DNA from: Streptomyces sp. HM190
GTDB taxonomy: Bacteria > Actinomycetota > Actinomycetes > Streptomycetales > Streptomycetaceae
Direction: 5' to 3'
NCBI RefSeq assembly: GCF_009857135.1
Contig: NZ_CP047318.1
Coordinates: 5,518,001 to 5,582,000 of the forward strand
Length of the DNA stretch: 64,000 nt
How positions within the stretch are numbered: position 1 is the stretch's first letter; each line of letters opens with the position of its first letter. The position numbers were made by a program, and so were the translations under genes. Shown one piece after another: positions 60,370 through 64,000 of the stretch. The notes under the pieces are model-generated. The model worked only from the letters and a program-made list of their open reading frames with translations, did no database searches and was not told the DNA's origin.

Positions 60370-60544
60370 GACGGACGCACCACGGTCTACGTGGCCTCCC
60401 GCAGGGCCTCCTGGTCGAAATCGACGCGCCGGCCGTACTGGACGTCGGCGGAGAACCGTCCCTTCCGCCCCTGACGGGCCGCAGATGCGGACATATGCCG
60501 GGCCGACTGTTCCCGGCACAGGATCGTCGACCATACTGCCCGCT

Positions 60545-61249
60545 GTGGAGCAGCGCATTGGTTCGAACAGCCAGCCCCTGGCCGCCGCCGCGGTCGACCC
60601 GTCGCACATCCCCGGAATCACGGCACCCGTGTCCGTGACGAAGGAGAAGCAGGAGGAGCCGGAGGACATCAAGCCGACGGAATCCGCCGAGCAGGCGGAG
60701 ACCGTGGAAGCGGACGAGGCTGTCCCGGCCGATGGGCCCGCCCCGCTGAAGAAGGCCGCCGCCGGGCCGGACGCGCGCCCCGACGCCGAGACCGATGCGA
60801 ACGCCGACGACACGGCCGACGACGAGGCCGACGGTGCGGCCGTCGAGGGCCCCGTCTTCGAGGCCGCCGACCGCCGCGCGAAGATCGTCGCCGACCACAG
60901 GGGCGTACGGCTGCGGCTGGACGACCAGGAGTGCGAGTTCCGCTGGGACGAGATCGGAGCGATCGAGACGGAGTCCCCCCGCTTCGGGAAGCGGTTCACC
61001 GTCACGGTCCACACGCCGGACCGCCGCTGGTACCCCATCGAGATCGAGGCGAAGGCCAGGTCCGAGCACGCCGCGTGGGAGACCCGGATCGACGAGGTCC
61101 TGGACGCGTACTTCGAGGACGGCGACGACAAGGAGACGGACCCGGCCGAGCCCGCGCAGGCGGACGACCCGGTCGAGCGCGAGGACTCCGCGAAGCCGGA
61201 CTCCGGCTCCGGCTCCGAATCCGACTCCGACGAGAGCGCCGGCAAGTAG
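60545..61249 (+). CDS. Acidic cytoplasmic protein with PH-like central domain
   Basis: The 234-residue protein is very acidic and disordered at both ends (EDIKPTESAEQAETVEADEAV; PDSGSGSESDSDESAGK). The central 90 residues form a compact domain (KIVADHRGVRLRLDDQECEFRW, IGAIETESPRFGKRFTVTVHT, RRWYPIEIEAKARSEHAAWE) that reads like a PH-type beta barrel followed by a helix. No catalytic motif. GTG at 60545 is chosen to give EQRIGSNSQP at the start; upstream ATG 60485 is possible. Function is unknown to me. Confidence 0.6.
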   Translation: MEQRIGSNSQPLAAAAVDPSHIPGITAPVSVTKEKQEEPEDIKPTESAEQAETVEADEAVPADGPAPLKKAAAGPDARPDAETDANADDTADDEADGAAVEGPVFEAADRRAKIVADHRGVRLRLDDQECEFRWDEIGAIETESPRFGKRFTVTVHTPDRRWYPIEIEAKARSEHAAWETRIDEVLDAYFEDGDDKETDPAEPAQADDPVEREDSAKPDSGSGSESDSDESAGK

Positions 61250-61349
61250 AGCCGGCCAAGGGAGGCGTGGGGAACCGCGCTGCCCGGCCACAGCGGGCCG
61301 CGCGGTTCCCCGTCCTCCTTGCCGGATGCTCCTGCTCACCGGCACAGCA

Positions 61350-62723
61350 CTAGCAGTACTGCGCCTCCTTGCCGATGGACCGGTACATGCAGTCCGAGTT
61401 CTCCAGCAGTTGCAGCACGGCGTCCCGGTTTCGGGCCGTCTCCCGGGCGATCACCTCGTCGGGCGGGTAGAAGCCGCCCCCGCCGGCGGACGACGGGTAC
61501 ATCTCGAAGGTGTAGCCGAAGATCTTCTGGTTGCCCCACAGCCAGTCGTCGATCGACCCGTCGGTGATGTACAGGTCACTGGACTGCTCGGGCGTGTACC
61601 CGTTGCTCGCGGCCATCTTCCCGCCGACCGTCGCGAAGGCGTTGCGGTCGTCGGCGGTCATCCCGGTCGTCGTGTCCGCGGTCGTGTACCCGAAGGGCCA
61701 CAGCACCAGCTCGCTGTACGTGTGGAAGTCGATGGCGGTCCTGATCTGCTGCGTGCCGCCGACGACACGGCTGCGGACGAAGTCGGCGACCACCTTCACC
61801 TCGGGGGCGGACTCGGCGGACGGACCGCGGTACGTCTCCGAGGACGTCGACCCGGACGAGCCGCCGCAGCAGCCCCAGCGATAGTTCCAGTTGCGGTTGA
61901 GGTCGGTGCCGACGGCAGACGAACCGCTGTTGGGCTGGCGGTTCTTGCGCCACGAGCGGTACGAGCCGGTGGCCACGTCGTACTCGCCGCCGTCCGGGTT
62001 GAGGTCCGGGACGATCCAGATCTCGCGGTTGTTCACCATGTTGGTGACCCGGGAGTCGCTGCCGTAGTCGGAGGTCAGCTCGTTCAGGAGGTAGAGCGCC
62101 ATCTCGACGGTGAGGTGCTCGCGGGCGTGCTGGTGGTGGGTGAACAGCACCTCGGGCTCGGCCTCGTCCGTGCCGACGTTGTCGCTGATCTTGATGGCGA
62201 CGATGTTCCGGCCCTGGTACGAGGTGCCGATGACCCGCTGGCTGGCGATGGAACTGTTCGCCGCGACCACGGAGTTGATCTCGTTCGTCATCTCCGCGTA
62301 GTTGTGGTAGCGGGAGTCGGCGGAGGGGAAGTCGAAGAGGCGTACGTCGTCCTCGCCGTTCGACCGGTCCGGCACGGCGCCGAGCGGGGTGACCTCGTAG
62401 CCCTGGGCCTTGAGCTTCTTGATCTGGTCCGCGCGGCCGGAGACGAAGACCGAGTGGTCGTCGGCGTCGTCCACCGAGACACCGGCCTTCTGGAGTGCCG
62501 TGCGGGACGCGATGTCCGAGTGCGTGTGGACCTCGTACTGGCGGATGTCGTCCGCCGAGGCCTTCGGACGTTCGGCACTGGTCGCCGTCGCGTCCGTGGT
62601 GGTCGCCGCGACCGGCGCCGCCAGCGCCATCGCCAGCAGGCCGACCAGGGCTGCGGTACGGCGGCCCGACCTCCTGCCCGTGCCGCCGGGCACCGCTGAT
62701 CTGCCGCGCATGCGGAGTCGCAT
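61350..62723 (-). CDS. Secreted zinc carboxypeptidase (M14)
   Basis: The 457-residue protein has a signal peptide (about 1-40), a propeptide-like region (50-120) and an M14 domain. Zinc and catalytic residues are visible: THHQHAREH (His199, Glu202), the DFHTYSELVLWPFGY third His, and YTFEMYPSSAGGGGFYPPDEVI with the catalytic Glu. Extra Cys pairs (GCCGG, DCMYR...QYC) fit an exported enzyme. AGGAGACTC precedes the ATG at 62723. The enzyme removes C-terminal residues from peptides outside the cell. It is monocistronic. Confidence 0.94.
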   Translation of the reverse strand: MRLRMRGRSAVPGGTGRRSGRRTAALVGLLAMALAAPVAATTTDATATSAERPKASADDIRQYEVHTHSDIASRTALQKAGVSVDDADDHSVFVSGRADQIKKLKAQGYEVTPLGAVPDRSNGEDDVRLFDFPSADSRYHNYAEMTNEINSVVAANSSIASQRVIGTSYQGRNIVAIKISDNVGTDEAEPEVLFTHHQHAREHLTVEMALYLLNELTSDYGSDSRVTNMVNNREIWIVPDLNPDGGEYDVATGSYRSWRKNRQPNSGSSAVGTDLNRNWNYRWGCCGGSSGSTSSETYRGPSAESAPEVKVVADFVRSRVVGGTQQIRTAIDFHTYSELVLWPFGYTTADTTTGMTADDRNAFATVGGKMAASNGYTPEQSSDLYITDGSIDDWLWGNQKIFGYTFEMYPSSAGGGGFYPPDEVIARETARNRDAVLQLLENSDCMYRSIGKEAQYC

Positions 62724-63353
62724 GAGTCTCCTACTTTCTCCAGGATTTCCGGGGTCTCCGGAGTGGGGAGTGGAGCGGGGGGTGGATCCTTGCGACGTGC
62801 CTCCGGCCCGCCGATGACCGCGGGGCGATCGTCGGGCCCTGGTGCGGGTGTGGCGCTCATGGTGCGGCTCTGGCATGACCAGGTCAAGAGTGGCCGGTGG
62901 GTGCGCGAGGGCCGTCTGGCCGGAACGGGGCCGCCCGGAACGGGGTTGGCGCGCGAACGGGCGGGTGTAGGACGTGTTTCGAAAGGAGCGTCGTCTTCCC
63001 GAAGGGCGGACGGGACTGTCGAAACACGCCCTGGGGTGCCGGGCTCGCACGCCGGTGCCGCGGAGCAGCTCGTTCGGGTGCGATGTCGTCCCGCAGGCCG
63101 TGCCCGACACCCCGGTGCGGCTCACCATCCGTGAGGCCGAGGTCGCCCTGCTCGTCACCGGGGAACTCGGCGACCAGCGGGGCGTGGCCGCGGAACGGTC
63201 CTGCACGTGATCCACGTATCGGTTCGTACAGGGCGATACGTCATGCGAGGTGCCAAAGATGGATGCATTGGGTCATGAAACAGGTATGTGCGCGGAGGGA
63301 AACGGGTAATCCTCCCGGTGCCGCCGCACCCCTGGTGAGGTGACCCTGAAGGC
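62724..63353. other. 630-bp gap without a credible gene
   Basis: Upstream of the carboxypeptidase gene and before the RsbW-like gene. A short plus-strand stretch near 63105-63208 reads VRLTIREAEVALLVTGELGD in one frame and could be a gene remnant; it has no ribosome site. Promoters for both flanking genes should be here but were not identified. Confidence 0.3.
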
Positions 63354-63833
63354 ATGCTGCAACTCTCCGGGGGTCTCCTTCCGGATTCCGCCCCCCACTT
63401 CGCCTCGTACTTCCAACCCTCCCTGGGCGCGGGTCATCTGTGCGTCGAGTACGACCCCCGTCCGGCCGCCGCCGCCCAGGCCCGCGCGGCGGTCCGCAGG
63501 CAGTTGGAGGGATGGGGACTGCTCGACCAGGCCGACACCGCGGAGCTGCTGGTGAGCGAACTCGTCACCAACGCCCTGGTGCACGCGGAAAGCCGTCTGA
63601 AACTGACGCTCACCGCGGCGCACGGCGTCCTGCGGTGCGAGGTGTCGGACACCGACCGGCGCCCGCCGCGGGTGCGACGGGTCACGGAGACATCGGAGAG
63701 CGGCAGAGGGATGTTCCTGGTGCAGGCGCTCGCCGGGCGCTGGGGCTGCCACCGGGACGGGCCGGGCAAGACCGTGTGGTTCGAGCTCGGCACGTGCGGG
63801 TCCGCCGACTGTGGTCGGCGACAGCCGGCCTAG
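63354..63833 (+). CDS. RsbW-like ATP-binding regulatory protein (HATPase)
   Basis: The 159-residue protein has a GHKL ATPase fold: the N-box ELLVSELVTNALVHA, then CEVSDTDRRPP (G1-like) and SGRGMFLVQALAGRWG (G2-like), with GKTVWFELG at the end. Such stand-alone HATPase proteins are common in Streptomyces as anti-sigma or partner-switching regulators, or in conservons. The ATG at 63354 is used. The TAG stop at 63831-63833 comes from the CTAG end of the third MITE-like copy, directly abutting the gene. Confidence 0.88.
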   Translation: MLQLSGGLLPDSAPHFASYFQPSLGAGHLCVEYDPRPAAAAQARAAVRRQLEGWGLLDQADTAELLVSELVTNALVHAESRLKLTLTAAHGVLRCEVSDTDRRPPRVRRVTETSESGRGMFLVQALAGRWGCHRDGPGKTVWFELGTCGSADCGRRQPA

Positions 63834-63889
63834 TGCCGCGGCAGGTGACGTTTGCGCGACGGGGCAGACGTCGCCCGTCGCGGCACCAG
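63830..63889. mobile_element. MITE-like palindromic repeat, copy C (60-bp deleted form)
   Basis: This copy consists of the two terminal inverted repeats joined directly. It begins CTAGTGCCGCGGCAGG and ends CGCGGCACCAG. It is in the opposite orientation to copies A and B and lacks the central ~109 bp. Its CTAG forms the stop of the RsbW-like gene. The last bases of the window (63890-64000) hold nothing I can assign. Confidence 0.75.
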
Positions 63890-64000
63890 CCCGCGGAGTT
63901 CCGGGCGGCGGCCTCGTCAGCCCGGGCCCGGAGCCACAGCCGGGCCCCAGCGGCCTGCCCGGCCGCCGGGGCCCGTTCCACGTCACGACCCTCTCCCACC

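Noticed and set aside
62974..63210. 78-residue plus-strand open frame upstream of the RsbW-like gene
   Set aside because: Only its last third looks protein-like and there is no ribosome site; kept only as a possible remnant.

Overview
The window is chromosomal DNA of a Streptomyces or close relative. GC is very high, starts are often GTG or TTG behind GGAGG-type ribosome sites, stop/start overlaps are common, and the gene content fits: mycothiol-conjugate amidase next to a DUF4307-like protein, GTP-dependent PEP carboxykinase, greA, SHOCT/DUF6325-like stress proteins and an RsbW-like ATPase. I saw no rRNA, tRNA, CRISPR array, replication origin or intact transposase.

Region 1 (1-8.3 kb): a truncated zinc alcohol dehydrogenase, two intact msrA genes plus a detached third msrA 3' end, a membrane protein, a small exported protein, a conserved membrane-anchored protein, a cystathionine gamma-synthase, and a sigma-factor-like gene coupled to a small membrane protein. 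Region 2 (8.5-15.7 kb): MarR regulator, threonine dehydratase, a two-gene DrrAB-type ABC exporter behind two palindromes, arr (rifamycin ADP-ribosyltransferase), greA, a DUF4307-like protein and mca. Region 3 (15.8-23.4 kb): a large STAND/TPR ATPase with Arg in place of the Walker A Lys, an ArsR-type regulator, a secreted peptidoglycan-binding protein and a YyaL-type thioredoxin-domain protein.

Region 4 (23.6-30.3 kb) is a tightly coupled four-gene operon: a processive-looking GT2 glycosyltransferase, an ArnT/PMT-like membrane glycosyltransferase, a polyprenol GT2 fused to GtrA, and a secreted galactose-oxidase-like copper radical oxidase with every expected active-site residue. It looks like a surface-glycan synthesis and oxidation system, comparable in logic to CslA/GlxA but with different transferases. 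Region 5 (30.4-40.2 kb): pckG, a PAQR/hemolysin III protein, a TetR regulator, a Mut7-C protein and several SHOCT-type or small membrane proteins.

Region 6 (40.4-50.9 kb) is the most striking locus. A Ser/Thr kinase, a YbjN-like protein with an 18-bp repeat tract, a signal-peptide/TM protein, a vWA protein, a PP2C phosphatase and an atypical kinase with a Zn-ribbon and TM tail run rightward. They converge with only 4 bp between them on a leftward operon encoding a two-TM protein, a solute-binding/vWA lipoprotein, a TelA-family protein and a membrane-anchored solute-binding protein. The vWA/PP2C/kinase trio matches the TerY-P phosphorylation triad of tellurite-resistance-linked systems. The locus therefore looks like an envelope-spanning stress or metal-response signalling complex.

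Region 7 (51-64 kb): an AlaA-type aminotransferase, a chymotrypsin-fold protease, a D-amino-acid operon (N-acyl-D-amino-acid deacylase and a D-threonine-aldolase-like enzyme) next to two decayed genes (a sugar kinase and an IclR regulator), a secreted zinc carboxypeptidase and an RsbW-like ATPase.

A palindromic MITE-like repeat with CTAG ends occurs three times (169 bp, 169 bp and a 60-bp deleted form). In two cases its terminal CTAG supplies the stop codon of the neighbouring gene. Several intergenic regions hold tandem repeats, the clearest being 13 copies of a 16-bp unit at 54.65-54.85 kb.
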